Assembly: GCF_001949145.1 (NCBI RefSeq)
Contig: NW_019091447.1
Coordinates: 142,491 to 192,427, forward strand
DNA: 49,937 nt
Source: Acanthaster planci
Lineage: Eukaryota > Echinodermata > Asteroidea > Valvatida > Acanthasteridae
Direction of reading: 5' to 3'
Shown: positions 14,095 through 26,700 of the stretch, piece by piece
Numbering within the stretch: position 1 is the first letter of the stretch
How the letters are laid out: each line of letters starts with the position of its first letter
The notes under the pieces: generated by a model
The model's input: only the letters and a program-made list of their open reading frames with translations
What the model was told of the DNA's origin: nothing
The model's database searches: none
Position numbers and translations under genes: made by a program

Positions 14095-14247
14095 ATGGAT
14101 GGTGTAATTTCCCTTGGCCGCAGCAAACCGGCTATCAAGTTTCTGCTCGCTTTGTTCCTATTTATTTGTGGAGTATTTTGCCCGTGTTGGCTGTCGCGAT
14201 CATCAAGTGCAGTTTCGACAATAAATCATGATACATTAACTATTTGA
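14095..14247 (+). CDS. Small ORF with a signal-peptide-like core, unrecognised
   Basis: 50 codons from an ATG in fair context to a TGA. Residues 15-33 form a hydrophobic stretch (KFLLALFLFICGVFCPCW) after a short basic region, followed by a Ser-rich segment. It looks like a signal peptide or single membrane span, but the family is unknown. Only length, hydrophobicity and start context support it; chance is likely. Confidence 0.18.
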   Translation: MDGVISLGRSKPAIKFLLALFLFICGVFCPCWLSRSSSAVSTINHDTLTI

Positions 14248-14516
14248 TAGCAGATACGTGGTGCTATGAAATCATCAATCATTCTGATCCAGCGGGCTCC
14301 TCTGCCTGCCTAGCAGGGTTGAAGCTCTTGGAGAGAGCAGAGTGATGGGTTGGAAAATATTAAAATTGCAAATTGCCTCGTAATAGAAAAATGCAATATC
14401 ATGCGAGCACATGTGCAAACAGACTTGTTAAGTTTCATCAGTGCGTGCCAGTCGGCTGGTAACCGAATTACCGTAGGTCTGTGATCTACATGTACATGCA
14501 CAATGTAGGCATATCG

Positions 14517-14590
14517 TCAACCCTAACCATTCTGAATCCAACATGCATACTATGCATTATTTCAGTGGTCCCTAGGGGAGTTAGGGTTAA
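14517..14590. mobile_element. Miniature piggyBac-type MITE, subfamily B (decayed)
   Basis: 74 bp bounded by TCAACCCTAAC on the left and GTTAGGGTTAA on the right: TTAA-type target sites (one mutated) next to CCCTAAC/GTTAGGG inverted ends. The internal sequence aligns partly with the elements at 29488 and 35809 (TCTGAATCC, CTAGGGGAGTTAGGG). Confidence 0.6.
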
Positions 14591-14786
14591 TGTACATTTC
14601 CCTGTTCAGGCTCGGTTCTAGCCAGATGCAATCCACACAAAAAAGTCTGGTTCAAGTGGAAAAATGAACCTACCCATGTGTTGAAACCACTGTGCCTATA
14701 GTAACTTGAACTTGTACAGTGAAGTGTGCACTTCATGGCATTGCCACATAATGTGAAACACATTATTGGCGAGAATGGTCTCAATG

Positions 14787-14845
14787 TTAACCCTAACAGT
14801 CCTCAATCCTTCACCTGTTGGAGGACTGAGGAGTGTTAGGGTTAA
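14787..14845. mobile_element. Miniature piggyBac-type MITE, subfamily A
   Basis: 59 bp from TTAACCCTAACAGTCCTCAA to GTTAGGGTTAA. Ends are CCCTAAC...GTTAGGG bounded by TTAA on both sides, the piggyBac signature (TTAA target, CCC/GGG termini). The reverse complement of 39420-39478 matches at 57 of 59 positions by hand alignment. Confidence 0.75.
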
Positions 14846-15127
14846 TGTTAAAACCTCGTGTGGGGCTCATTTTCCCATTAAGTTAGTCATCTGTGGCAAT
14901 AGCCATTGCGTAGCCCAACCCGGCCAACCGAAACAAGAAACTCTGTGAAATGGAATTACGATGATACTTCTGCCATCTGCTGCTCCTTCTTTCTGTGAGG
15001 CTTCAAATCCCAGGGCACACTTGTCATCATCGTAATTCAATGAAAGACTAAATGCATCTGGCCCTGTGTCTGGACACATTAAAAAAAAACAAAACCTGTC
15101 CTCGTCAAGTCTGTATTCAGGACTCGG

Positions 15128-15207
15128 TATTCCCTTCAACGGGCAGCTATTCCCTTCAACGGGCAGCTATTCCCTTCAACGGGCAGCTATTCCCTTCAAC
15201 GGGCAGC
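15128..15207. repeat. 20-bp minisatellite running into an assembly gap
   Basis: Four exact copies of TATTCCCTTCAACGGGCAGC end exactly where the N run begins, so the array very likely continues into the gap and probably caused it. Confidence 0.95.
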
Positions 15208-15681
15208 NNNNNNNNNNNNNNNNNNNNNNNNNNNNNNNNNNNNNNNNNNNNNNNNNNNNNNNNNNNNNNNNNNNNNNNNNNNNNNNNNNNNNNNNNNNNN
15301 NNNNNNNNNNNNNNNNNNNNNNNNNNNNNNNNNNNNNNNNNNNNNNNNNNNNNNNNNNNNNNNNNNNNNNNNNNNNNNNNNNNNNNNNNNNNNNNNNNNN
15401 NNNNNNNNNNNNNNNNNNNNNNNNNNNNNNNNNNNNNNNNNNNNNNNNNNNNNNNNNNNNNNNNNNNNNNNNNNNNNNNNNNNNNNNNNNNNNNNNNNNN
15501 NNNNNNNNNNNNNNNNNNNNNNNNNNNNNNNNNNNNNNNNNNNNNNNNNNNNNNNNNNNNNNNNNNNNNNNNNNNNNNNNNNNNNNNNNNNNNNNNNNNN
15601 NNNNNNNNNNNNNNNNNNNNNNNNNNNNNNNNNNNNNNNNNNNNNNNNNNNNNNNNNNNNNNNNNNNNNNNNNNNNNNNNN
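15208..15681. other. Assembly gap (474 N)
   Basis: Unknown sequence. The left edge is repeat; the right edge resumes with unrelated sequence. Any open frame spanning it is an artefact. Confidence 1.
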
Positions 15682-16555
15682 ACATGCATTGATGCAGTTT
15701 CTTTGTTTTGTTGAGATGTCATTTTGTGATGTCAAAACGCGGTCTAAAATTTGACATCAACAGGTTTTAAAAAACATGTATCAGTACAAGCACTGGATAA
15801 AGATAATGGTTAATATACATGTAATTGAACTGAAATTTCCGTGGACTCAGAGTGCATACATGTATTTGTAAACAAGAACATGGAGTGTATCCCTTCCTCC
15901 GTGATAAAAATGAGACTTGGCATGTATGCATGCACACGTACATGATTTACCTGTACTGGTGTGTAGACATGTACATCACATTGGGCAAGGACACTGCTCA
16001 GTTACGGGTACAAGTACACTGTATGTTGCAAGTACACTCCTTGCTTAATAAGATGTTATGGCCTGCTTTTACGTTTTAGTGAAGACATCTTTCAAGCTGA
16101 GACACAGTGGGGATAATTACTGTCATCGTTGGGATTGTGTGACTATCATACCGGGTAACCCTAACAGTCATGCTTGGTTAAGTATCCAGACACCCAGGAG
16201 CCATCAATACACGGGTACATGTATGCACTTGCCACCTCTTCTCATCGCCTGGCTCTGTAATTAATTACATTTAGTACATGTACATGTAGATTCCTCCCTG
16301 TGGGATAAAACTTTTTGTACTGTGCACATGCATTCCAAATTACACGATGATTTTTGTATTGGATTAGGAACAGTGCAGCCATTCTGTGGATCATTTAAAA
16401 TGAAGGGACTGGTTCAGCCAATGTTTGTTCCTCCGTTTCAGTGATCAGTACAATTTGCAGTTAGCATGCACTTTGATACACTTGTCATGCTCTCCTGCAC
16501 CGTAGTTGTGGGGACATACACTCGACATTTCACCTATTTTGTGGGAACCGAAAAC

Positions 16556-16585
16556 ATTGTGGGGACTCAGAAATGTCCCCACAAT
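16556..16585. repeat. Perfect 11-bp stem-loop
   Basis: ATTGTGGGGAC, an 8-base loop, then GTCCCCACAAT. A third TGTGGGGAC copy lies 50 bp upstream at about 16508. Function unknown. Confidence 0.7.
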
Positions 16586-16722
16586 TCTGTTCAAATTTCT
16601 GTAACAAAAGAACTTGGCCCCTGAACGCGGTGAATGCCCACCCACACCAGTGCAGGTACTTGTAAACCAGTACAACACGTTGTGTAGAAGAGTGTGTTCT
16701 GCATGATGGAAGACAGAAGTTT

Positions 16723-16740
16723 AAAATCCCTAGGGATTTT
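16723..16740. repeat. 18-bp perfect palindrome
   Basis: AAAATCCCTAGGGATTTT with no spacer. Could be a dimeric protein site or chance; nothing nearby decides. Confidence 0.6.
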
Positions 16741-19700
16741 GAAAGCTTCAAATTTGGCAGTTATACTTGTAACTTGTTGGAAATTGTAAGGACACTATGA
16801 AGATGCTGTTTCAGTTACCGTAAATGTTTAAATGTGAAATCAAAAGATGGATGAGCTTCGTAGTATTACTACATTTGAGAGCAGAGTTCATTCCGCAGTG
16901 AATCCTTTGTCTGCTCTTGGAAAGGGAACTTTTTTTCTGCTTAGTATAATAACGAAAATGAAACATGCAGGACAGTGATTGTTGTTTATGACTTTTTCAA
17001 AACTGAAAATAATTTTTACAGGAATAGAAACGAATGTTGTTGCACCTTTAACCTGCAGTTTAGTGTGTTCACTTGTTCGTAATTTCAATCAGCTACTGAA
17101 ACCAGAAACTGTTGAAAATTTCACTTGCAACCTCTGTGTACTGCTGGCTAATACAGTATACTTAGCAATCATACAGTGGGACTGACTGTATGCATTGTAT
17201 GTTAAATTCAGGATCTTTCCTTTGGCATTAGATTCGTAGAATCTTGGACTTTACATAGTGACTCATCGCTTCAAGCGTTGGTTGGCTGAGTCCAGTCCCA
17301 GTGCTGGCTGAAGCACGTTGGCAAACATGCCAGCATCTATGGCCAAACAAGGCGCCAGTCCAGTTAAAAGGTTATCAGACACCAGTTGGATTTTGCTGGG
17401 AGTTGTACCCAGGCCATTCATGACAAATCCCGTTTGGTTTGACTTGAGTCAGACCTGGAGGTGGCTTTTTTTGCGAACTAAAAGCTGATTAGAAGCACCT
17501 ACATTGTAAATCCATGTATAGAGAATCCCGACATTATGATACTAAATTTTATTTCAAAGATTTAAATTGCATTTAGACAAGATTTGAATTGACAGGTTTT
17601 ACCTGCAAATTTATGATTGTGCTGATGTATTTTTTCACATCACAAGATATCCAGGTCCACCATCATGGTATTTTGGTCACTTCCAGACAGTGAATGAACT
17701 TGACAGGCTGTTGATGCTGCTAGCTGATGAACAGGAAATACCATCATCGGCCAAGTGCCTTAACTCAAATTCTTCAAAATCCCCGAGGAGATATATAAGG
17801 AGCTCTATCTGTGCTAAACATATTAAAAGATACGATGCACCCTAATTGGAGGAGATACTGGGTAGATCTGGGCATCATCTGGTTAATTCCAGATCTCTGG
17901 AGTTTCTCCTGTGAAGGACGACATGTGGACTTCAATTCAAGTTCCAATTTTTTGTCATTACAGTAGATGCTTGTCCACATGGGTGCTTCCACCAAATCAG
18001 CCCCTGAAAAAAAAATCGCATTCTGTCCCTTGTCTTGTCCATGTTGTTTTTTTTTACATGTAAATAATGCATACTATCATGTATACATGCACGTACACCT
18101 GAACTTATTACTTTCGCAGTCTGCTATTCAGCCTCTAGATGTACAATGTATGAACAAGTCAAGATTTGAAAGTGAAATATTGTACTACCTGCAGTACAGG
18201 CACATGCTGCCGTGATCTGTGCGCTGTCTATTTTTCGTTCGTTCTCTTCCTTGTGGTTGCAGGCTGCAAGCTAATTGGTTCTTAGTTCACACGGTCTCAT
18301 AAATACTGTCGAGAATGATGTCAATCATGAACCGGTGGTCATGTGACATGTGATAAACTGGGATGAATGGAAGACCTGATAAGGCGTTTGCAAGTCAGGG
18401 ACGGTCAAGGAATCCCCTCTCTAGGGGCTTGGTCTCAGCCTAAAGAAGGGGGGAAGAGTGGCTGGAAAAGATTGTAATCTTGAGATGTGACTCAGGCCAA
18501 GGATTGTTGTGGCATTGGTTGGGGGAAACCAGGGATTTGACAATTAAAGTTTCATTGCATTCATATTTCATTGTGCTTTCAAATCTGAAGCTATCTGATA
18601 AAGTTCTCTTTGAATATGTAAAAAAAAAACCCAGAGTTTTATTGTCTGATCTTGCTTGTTTCAGGGCTTTCCAATTGTTGTGTCCTTGTTAATGTCTGTG
18701 CGTTTTACAGTTTTTGAGGATATTTTGTCATTTCTGTAAACATAATTGTGCTGTGCAGAGAAGAAATTCATATTGGGAAAAAAACATTGCTGTTCAGCAA
18801 GAAATTAAAAACAGAATTGATGGCGCCTTGCTCAGATATGTTGTACACAAATGTATTGGAAAGTGTGTGTGTACATATGCAAATATAAACTTTTTTAATG
18901 GTTCACATGTGCTGGTACATGCACCTGGTACATGTGCATGTACCTAATGTGCTATATTTAGTCTGACATCTTGTTTGTAATTCAAGCCAATCCAATGAGG
19001 AATGAAAGCTGTGCACAAAAAAGAAATTAAAGGACGGAACGTGAAATACAATGTACATGTATGCCAAATGGAATGCTGTCAACTTTCAGATCATAACTTA
19101 GAATGAAATGACTGCGTACGTGCAGTTCGTGTAACCTCTACACATGTACTTCCAGACAATCACAGATTTATCCCCTTATTTTTCACATTTGAGAAGCAGC
19201 AGGTGGTGGAACCAGTCTGATCTCTCCATGTGCACCCCTGTGGTCGAACCAGTCTGGTCTGTCTAGTCAGGCATCTCAGTGCACCCCTTCCCCTACCTTT
19301 TGAAACTTTCCAAAGAAGTATTTTTGTAGCATGAGTCACTCTGATTATCCAAGGTGTCGTTAACCTGTCTGTTGGTGTGGAAAGCTGACTCCATTCAGAC
19401 AGAAAGGTAAATAAGAGCTGCAAATCTGGCAGTTTGAACTTTGCCACTCCCAAAGTGTATGTTTTTAGTCTCTAGCAGACTGTTTTTGTCTTTTGATATT
19501 AGCAGGTTCCTTAAATTTGACGTAACCATGGCAAAAGCCAAGACTTATTGGAACATGTTAGCCCTGGGTGGCATAATCTTGTCCCTTTGCCCTGGGTTAA
19601 ATCGGATTGGGCAACTAAAGTACTCCCCCTGATATGACTGAAAGGATGAGTCACTGAAAAGGAATTTGAGCGCATGACCAGAATCAGAAGCTTGGTTTGG

Positions 19701-22421
19701 GGGCCATAAATATTGAGGCAAATTTATGAGGATGGAAACTTCACTTTGGCGCTTGGGTACTGTGTGTGGAGTTTTGCTGGAGTTTCATTTTCTGTGTTTG
19801 ATCAAGGGCTGCATATCAATCCTAACTGACTTAGTTACATGTATTGTAAGTGCCCACTAATGTTTACCACATTATCTGCACTTAGTGGTGCCATCTGAAA
19901 AAGGACCATAAAATTTCCTCTTTTCAGCGGTCAGTTTTCCCAAATGATGATAAATGGCATGAGAGGCTACCAGTCTGCCCTCCCTGACATTCCTTCTAGC
20001 TGCAAATCACTCCTGGGTGACCTTCTTTTGTTCAATTGTTCTACCAGGAGAATTTTTAATGGGTTGATAAATAGTTGGTAGACTTTATGCATCTTCAGTT
20101 AGTTCATTGTGTATCAACCAAGACTGGATCTGCCTGGGATGCCAGTCTGAGCGTTTGTATTCATAGTCACTCTGGCCTTCATGAGTGAATGAGTTTGTTG
20201 AATGTGACCTAGTGAACCTTTTAGCTTGTGTGAGAAAGGGTTGTGTTGAATTTAATGAACCAACATCATCGTCATGAATGAAAACTTGTGTGGCATGAGA
20301 GAAAGGTCTACAGCATGCGAAATCCACTGCTGGATGCTCTTTCAATGCACATGTACATTTACTGCACATGTGCAAGTACAATCGGTGTGCCAGTAATGAG
20401 TGCAGAGCAGGACCAAGAAAGGGCGTAATGTCCTAGCAACAGTGGTTCCCTTGGTGGGAGCTGCACTTTGCTTGTTCCCCCCACAGTGGGTCGTTTCGAC
20501 CGATGCTGACTGCAAATTCTACATGAACTGATTCAAGTAGCGCAGTCAAACTAGCCTCTTGAGGTGACCTACATGTACATAGATACGCATCTTTGAGGGA
20601 GGCATAGTACAAAATGAAGCAGTCAGCATGTATGCATGTATGCGTACGGTGACTCAAACGTGACTACTTAGTTCTCACCAGCAGCGCACATACATGTGTA
20701 CATGTAGTTATCCATTGGAATCCTCCAGCATTCCTGGACCCACATTTCTGCATGTCTGAACACCCAGGATGTTTATAAATAACAGGAAATCCTTTCCCCT
20801 ATTTTGTAGACTTTTCATACATGTACAGTGTACATGTACTGGTGCTTCAAGAAGCAAAGGTGTCTGATTTACTCTGTAAGGATAAATCTCTTCCCTTTCT
20901 TGGCAGAGAATGAATCTCTTGATAATGGCCTGACTTCAGTTTGTACAGCGTCGCTTGAAGTGAGCATTTGAAGAAGCAACATATGCATGTCTGACCTGCA
21001 TGGCAGGTGCATATGGGCGTAGTGTCTCCACAGTAGTACTGGTCCATAAATTTAACAGAACATATGGTTGTCTTTGGGTAGGTGTAAGCAAATTCTTGTT
21101 TTACTTTACTCAGTTACTGGATACATTACAGTTTTCTGGAGGGATTCCCTTTCAATTGCATACTGCATAAACAATTCTACCCTCTTGGATAGGAGACAGT
21201 TTAATTGGGAAATATGTTAGGTTAGTTTAGATTTCTGATTACACAGTTTCAAGAAGCAGTTGTTAAAGTGACGCCGTAGGTGTTATGACAAGTTTTTTGT
21301 ACAGCATGCACCTGTAGCTATTACACCTTCAAGAGATATGGTTAACCCTAACAGACCTGAATTCTACATGTAGTGCGAAGTACTTGTACACATGTACAGG
21401 TACTAAGTAAACTGTAGCGTATATAGGGCTGTCACTTGTAAGAGGACATGACCTTATTGTTCTCTGAAGCCATACAACAATAGATACATGTGCATATAAG
21501 ACAATGTACCATACGGTGCTATGGCACTAGGAATGCACAACTTTATTATTCTCTGTACGAGTAATAATGGAGAGTGGCCCTAGCCTGAAGTACCATAGTA
21601 AGGTACCGGTAATTTCTAGGGCTACATGTGCATGTAGGTCCTTCAGGCTCAAGACTACTACTTTGAATTGTACTGACATTGTTCCAGAGGGAACTTGTGG
21701 AACTTTTGGGAAGTGGTTTGTCTGACTCTGTGGAACTTAGTGTTGATCATCAACGCGTGACAACATCAGTTATGGTATCGTGTACATTGTACATGTGTAA
21801 GATTCTGACTATGGTTGTTTGAATTGGCGGTTTGGCATTCTAGATGTGTTTACTGAGATGTCATGCATGAATGCATGCTGTAAACAAGTCCTCTCCTCAA
21901 ATACATGAAAGTACAGGTAGGGAAGTGAAGTAGGAAAGTGAAAGTATAATACATGTCCCCCCCCCCGATACCTGTATGAAGGTGAATCCACTGGAAGGTT
22001 TTCACTCAGTTATACATGTACCTGTACTGATATTTGCTGGTCAAATTGAACAAACAAGTATTATGATTACTACTGTGTAAGAGAGCAGAATATATCTGAC
22101 CTTAGTTTGACCTGGCTGCATTGCTGTTTTACTTGGATTACAAACATTACTTTTAAGTTTACATGTACTTGCAAGCTGGTCTTCCACATACATGTAAGTA
22201 TTCTTGAAAGGGATAGGGGAAATCTATAGGATGATCTGTGAAGTGCTGTTTTGCAAATTGTCACTTGAATGTCGCCCTCAACAGACCACCTTTCTCTAAA
22301 AAACAATTCTAAAAACTGCCCTTACGTGCCCCTAACCGAGTGTAGCCCCAGAAAACCCCACTGCACACATTGTGCCTGTAGGTACCGGTACTCTGTGCCC
22401 TCTACATGGGATATTGTTTTA

Positions 22422-22563
22422 CTAACATTTGTACCCTGAAACTTCATGTCAATGTAGTGATGTAAATGAACATGGCTCCAAATCCATTGACCAACATTTG
22501 TACCAACATTCACAAACTTCATGTCAGTGTAGTGATGTAAATGAACATGGCTCCAAATCCATC
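22422..22563. repeat. Two-copy 70-75-bp tandem duplication
   Basis: AACATTTGTACC...CTTCATGTCAATGTAGTGATG...CTCCAAATCCAT is repeated with spacing of 69 to 75 bases; the second copy has a small insertion near its start. No coding content. Confidence 0.85.
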
Positions 22564-23339
22564 GTTCCTACACTGTACCATACATGTTCCCTCATTAAAA
22601 CCCTTGTTTAATGTTTACTGGCCCACTACTGTCGCCAGTTTGGTAGGTGATAATTAGGGTAATACCCCTGTCTCACCCCAACCACCAATGGGCTTCTTTT
22701 GTGTCCTTAACCTGAATGGGGGGCAAAGTGGACTAATACCAGCCATTACTGGCACATGGAGATAACAAAAGCACCTGCCAACACAATGGAGCCTCCCTGT
22801 GGTTTATACCAAGTCTGGTCACAAGAAAGCACAGCATAAGGTCAAAAGGAGCAGGGTTCAGTGTACATGAACATTACATATCACAAACAAAAAGTGAGAG
22901 TTGAAGGTATGTTGAGTAAACTGAGGTACACTTTCGGAGAAGTGAGTGGATAACTTTTCTTTTGACGAAATTGAAGTACATTTTTTTATGTATAGTGTAT
23001 CATAACCTGTTTGTTATTGTACCGGTACAGTTTCACTCTCCAAGTTATATGTACATTGTTGCTTAAAAACACAGAAGTACCATTCCGGAAAAAATCCACC
23101 AAACAAAACCCCAACCATGATAATATGCACTTTTGTAATGTAAACATACCCCATACCAATAAATGTGGGGCCAAGCTTCACATTTGCTCAAATGCAGAAT
23201 GTCTTCAGCCTTTTGATCTATGAAGTTTCTGTGACTTTTGAGCAGTGACCATGACGTGGGGGATCTAATCAAGCCCCTAAAGGATTACTGGCCAGGCCTT
23301 TAATTGGCTCCATCTCCTTTTTTTCCTTTATCTCTGCAG

Positions 23340-23624
23340 ACATACACAGCCACAGCAATTGACTCGCTGTCCCGCTCAGGCTATATCTGAACCCTCGGCC
23401 ACCTACCCTCGGATTACCCCTTGACCTGGTTTGGGAGACTCAATCACCGCCTCCCAGCCAGCGGGGGTAAATGCCAAGAAGGACGTCAGAAGGAGGGGGA
23501 AGTCACAATCAGGATCACAATCCCCTGTGCTACATGTGGGTAGCCTTCTAGTGGGACTTTCTGTAAACTGTTCATTGAAAAGTCCTGGCATTCAGGTGAG
23601 GAGGAGAAAGGAAATATTGCAAGG
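23340..23624 (+). other. Probable 5' UTR of the latrophilin gene
   Basis: The stretch before the start codon follows a strong acceptor-like site: a long T/C tract ending in ctgcag at 23339. The coding exon may therefore begin at 23340, with a promoter and non-coding first exon further upstream that I cannot place. The frame of the chosen ATG (23625) is closed by a TAG at 23541-23543 with no in-frame ATG between, which supports the start. A short upstream ORF begins with ATG at 23470 and stops at about 23550, so some translational damping is possible. The UTR boundary is inference. Confidence 0.45.
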
Positions 23625-23718
23625 ATGGCCGTCCGGCCCGAAGCAGGGAGGATCTTAATGTTTGGTAGAGTAGTCTGCTGGATGCTGGTGTTACTCCTTG
23701 CAGCTGAAAATGAAGCTG
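23625..23718 (+). CDS. ADGRL: Exon 1: signal peptide
   Basis: Encodes residues 1-31 plus one base. An Arg-containing n-region (MAVRPEAGR) is followed by a hydrophobic core ([12 protein letters not shown]) and then acidic residues, a typical cleavable signal peptide that would direct the receptor into the secretory pathway. The ATG lies in a favourable context (purine-rich before it, G after it) and is the first in frame after a stop. The donor reads G|gtaagt and leaves phase 1. Confidence 0.85.
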
Positions 23719-26700
23719 GTAAGTTGATCATTCCACTTCTCTTTGAAAGGGGGCCAGGGGTGCACATGTACAGTACTTGCCCTCCACATGCACCTTAAGG
23801 AGATGATGTGGTGTTGTACATGTATATGTATGCTTTGTACACATGCCCTGAGTTGAAGTGCGCCCTCACTGGCAAAAGAAAGCCAGATGGTACTACGTTT
23901 TCCAACCGTGAAGACCATATTCCAGCATAAATTTGTTGCATGTCCTCATCGTGCTCCGTGTCAAATGCACTTAAACTGCCACCTACCGCTACTTGTCTGT
24001 GGTGAGTTCGTACCAATGAAATGACAGTATCATTTTCATTTAAAAACACGCCCTCTTTTGTTCCCACTCGTAATTGATAGGAAGGGATAATAAAAAGAAA
24101 ACGCTGGTGAATGCGTTTCTTGTGTCAAGGAGCTGTTAATTTACTATTCCCCAGTTTTTCATCCAACCCACATCACCAAGCAATTCATGATCATTACATC
24201 CTGTTTTCTTGAAGAGGGAATTACGGTACTAGAGAGAGTCAGGCGACAAGAGGTGCTTTACAGCAGCGTTTGCGAAGGCAGTACCATGAATCTTCGCTGT
24301 CTCTCCAGCGAGCACATCCTGATAATAGAGTCCGCCAACTTTGGCCGCACTGACACGGACACTTGCCCCAGGGGACCCAACAATGACACAGAGTGCATTC
24401 AGCCCAGCTCATTTGAAATTGTTGCAGAGAGGTATCTTGAAAGTTTTCTTTGCTTTTATTTATTTTTTTTTCTGTGCTTGTTTTACAAGTTTGACTAATA
24501 TTGTACTGGGTTGCCCTTGTGTGAATAGTTTTTGTTTGTATTTAGGTGCCAATGTTTTCATACATACTGCTTGTGTGGTCCAGTCAGGAGAGACTGTTGG
24601 ATATTTTTCCTTTTGTGTATATGATGAAATTATACAAGGACAAATCAAACAGTCTGGTAAGTCGCTGCTCCACAGTCTTTGAAATAGGGCCAGTTCATAC
24701 TCCTGGTAAATGGGAAACCAAAACGTGTACGGCCAAATTTGCCTAGTGAGTTGCAGTGAGTTCAAAAACATACTGGTCTACCGGCTGTCCAGCTGTGTGT
24801 TCCTCAGCATACATTTCTTGTCAGACTATAAATGGGGTTTTCCTATCAGCCCAACCATTTGGGAGGATTAGATGGGTTTACTTTTTGATCAGTTGTTGAT
24901 TAAATGGGTAAAGAAATTGACAAACGGTATTCAAACTTGGAACTGCCAGGATGTCTTTCATTAATTGCATTCAAGAAAACATTGGTGCCAGATTATTCAA
25001 ACACTAGTTAACAAAGTTGTCAGTTTTGGAATAACCCTCCTTGCTCCTTTGACCCTTTCTGCTGAAACTAATTTTCTTAAAAGGTCCAGGGTGATTATCC
25101 TTGTTTCAAATTTCTTAATTTCTACTTTCGATTGGAATTGCAACAGCTGGCAAACATGAATTCTGTGTATGATGCATAAATGAGCTCTGCTTTTCATTCA
25201 TAATTTTTATCTCCTGTCGTCTCACAGCTTGTGAAACATGTTTGTACCAAAGGGATTGCATTTCAGGAATTTCTGTTTACTGTTCAGAGGGCATATCTGA
25301 TTCATATTCTACCCTGTCGTCTACTGCTTAAAGTTTCTAGTGGTTTCATGACAAGTATTACATGTACCTTGCCAGTCAATCTATGCGATGAATGCAGGTG
25401 CCCACATTGTTCCATCACCACCATGACCCATGATCCCACTTTGTCACAGTCACCACAAAGTCCCATCACTGTCAGTGTTCATATGTTACACACCAACATC
25501 GTGTCCCCAAGTCACCTCATGATCAGCACAATGTATAATTCCTCACCTCGTTGACCCTTATCACCACTTCCCCATCAGAGTCTCCTTCACCGTTCATTAA
25601 CACCTCTCCAAGTCGCCACTGTTTTCTCTCTCACTACCCTGACCTCCAGCCCATATTTTTGACCTCAAAAACAATCTTACTCTTTGTAGCTGCAATAACT
25701 GGAAAACATGCGCAATCCCCGCAAATACCGACGTCTTTGGCGACCCTTGCCCCGGCACTAGTAAATTTCTCGAAGTCTACCTGCGATGTGTTCCCAAGCG
25801 TAAGTATGGGACATCCTGCGACGGTGCATGGCCCGGACCGCAGGAGACAGCCTGGCTGTAGATAACGGTAGTGACAACTGTAGCGAGTGATGATGTACCC
25901 ACAGTGTGCAGCATTTTTGACCCTACGTAAACTCTATTAATAAGAGCAATGACTGCATGAAAGCAAGCTTTCACAGCTTAAGCTACAGTACAACATGTTT
26001 ATACATGTATGTGTGTGAGTACGGTACTAACTGACACTAATCCTCAGTCACTAATACCAATTTTTCCTCCCGCTCAGCCTATGACTTTCATGATTTGTTT
26101 ACAATGTACGTGTAGAATTTGATTATGTGTGTTGTGTGATCTGTCATTCTAATTAATTAATAATCCATCATGTTTCACCAGGAATGTTTGTGAAATCAGT
26201 GCATTTACTTCTTGGACTGCATTACACTTGCATACCGAACAGCTCTCTCATTTCTTAAAATCTAATCAGCAACTTCTTTGTGCACTTCTTCATGTTCTTC
26301 TCCAAAAAAAAAAAGGGAAATTGACCAAAGTTCTTTGAATCTGAGGTTTGAAAATGTGCAATTTTTTTACCAACTACGGATTAAATTTAACGAAAAAAAA
26401 AAAGCCCAGTATACAAATCAGTACGGTACTTGATTTTATTACACAAAGTAGAGTTGTGGAAGCAAAATCAGGTTGATTTCTTTATAAGATCTCCCCTTCA
26501 CCAATGCATTTTTTTGTCTGGCAAAACTCTTCCCCAAAACCTTTGCATAAAAGCTTATGGTCAGTATTGCAATAAATACCAAATAATGTCAGTGCGCTGG
26601 TGTGTTGCTAGCATCTGTTGCCAAGTTACCTCAATAACAATCAATCACACTTCAAGCAAAACCCAAAGTTCTCCAGTGTGGAAACATAAAGACCAGAGAG

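Larger units (their letters stand above)
15682..23339. other. No supported gene; may hold an upstream non-coding exon
   Basis: About 7.7 kb upstream of the latrophilin coding start with no credible coding region on either strand. It contains a hairpin (16556-16585), an 18-bp palindrome (16723-16740), a 70-75-bp duplication (22422-22563) and a lone piggyBac-MITE-like end (TTAACCCTAACAG at 21342). A promoter cannot be located by eye. Confidence 0.6.

Noticed and set aside
15052-15735. Open frames across the N run
   Set aside because: They consist of unknown bases plus the 20-bp minisatellite.
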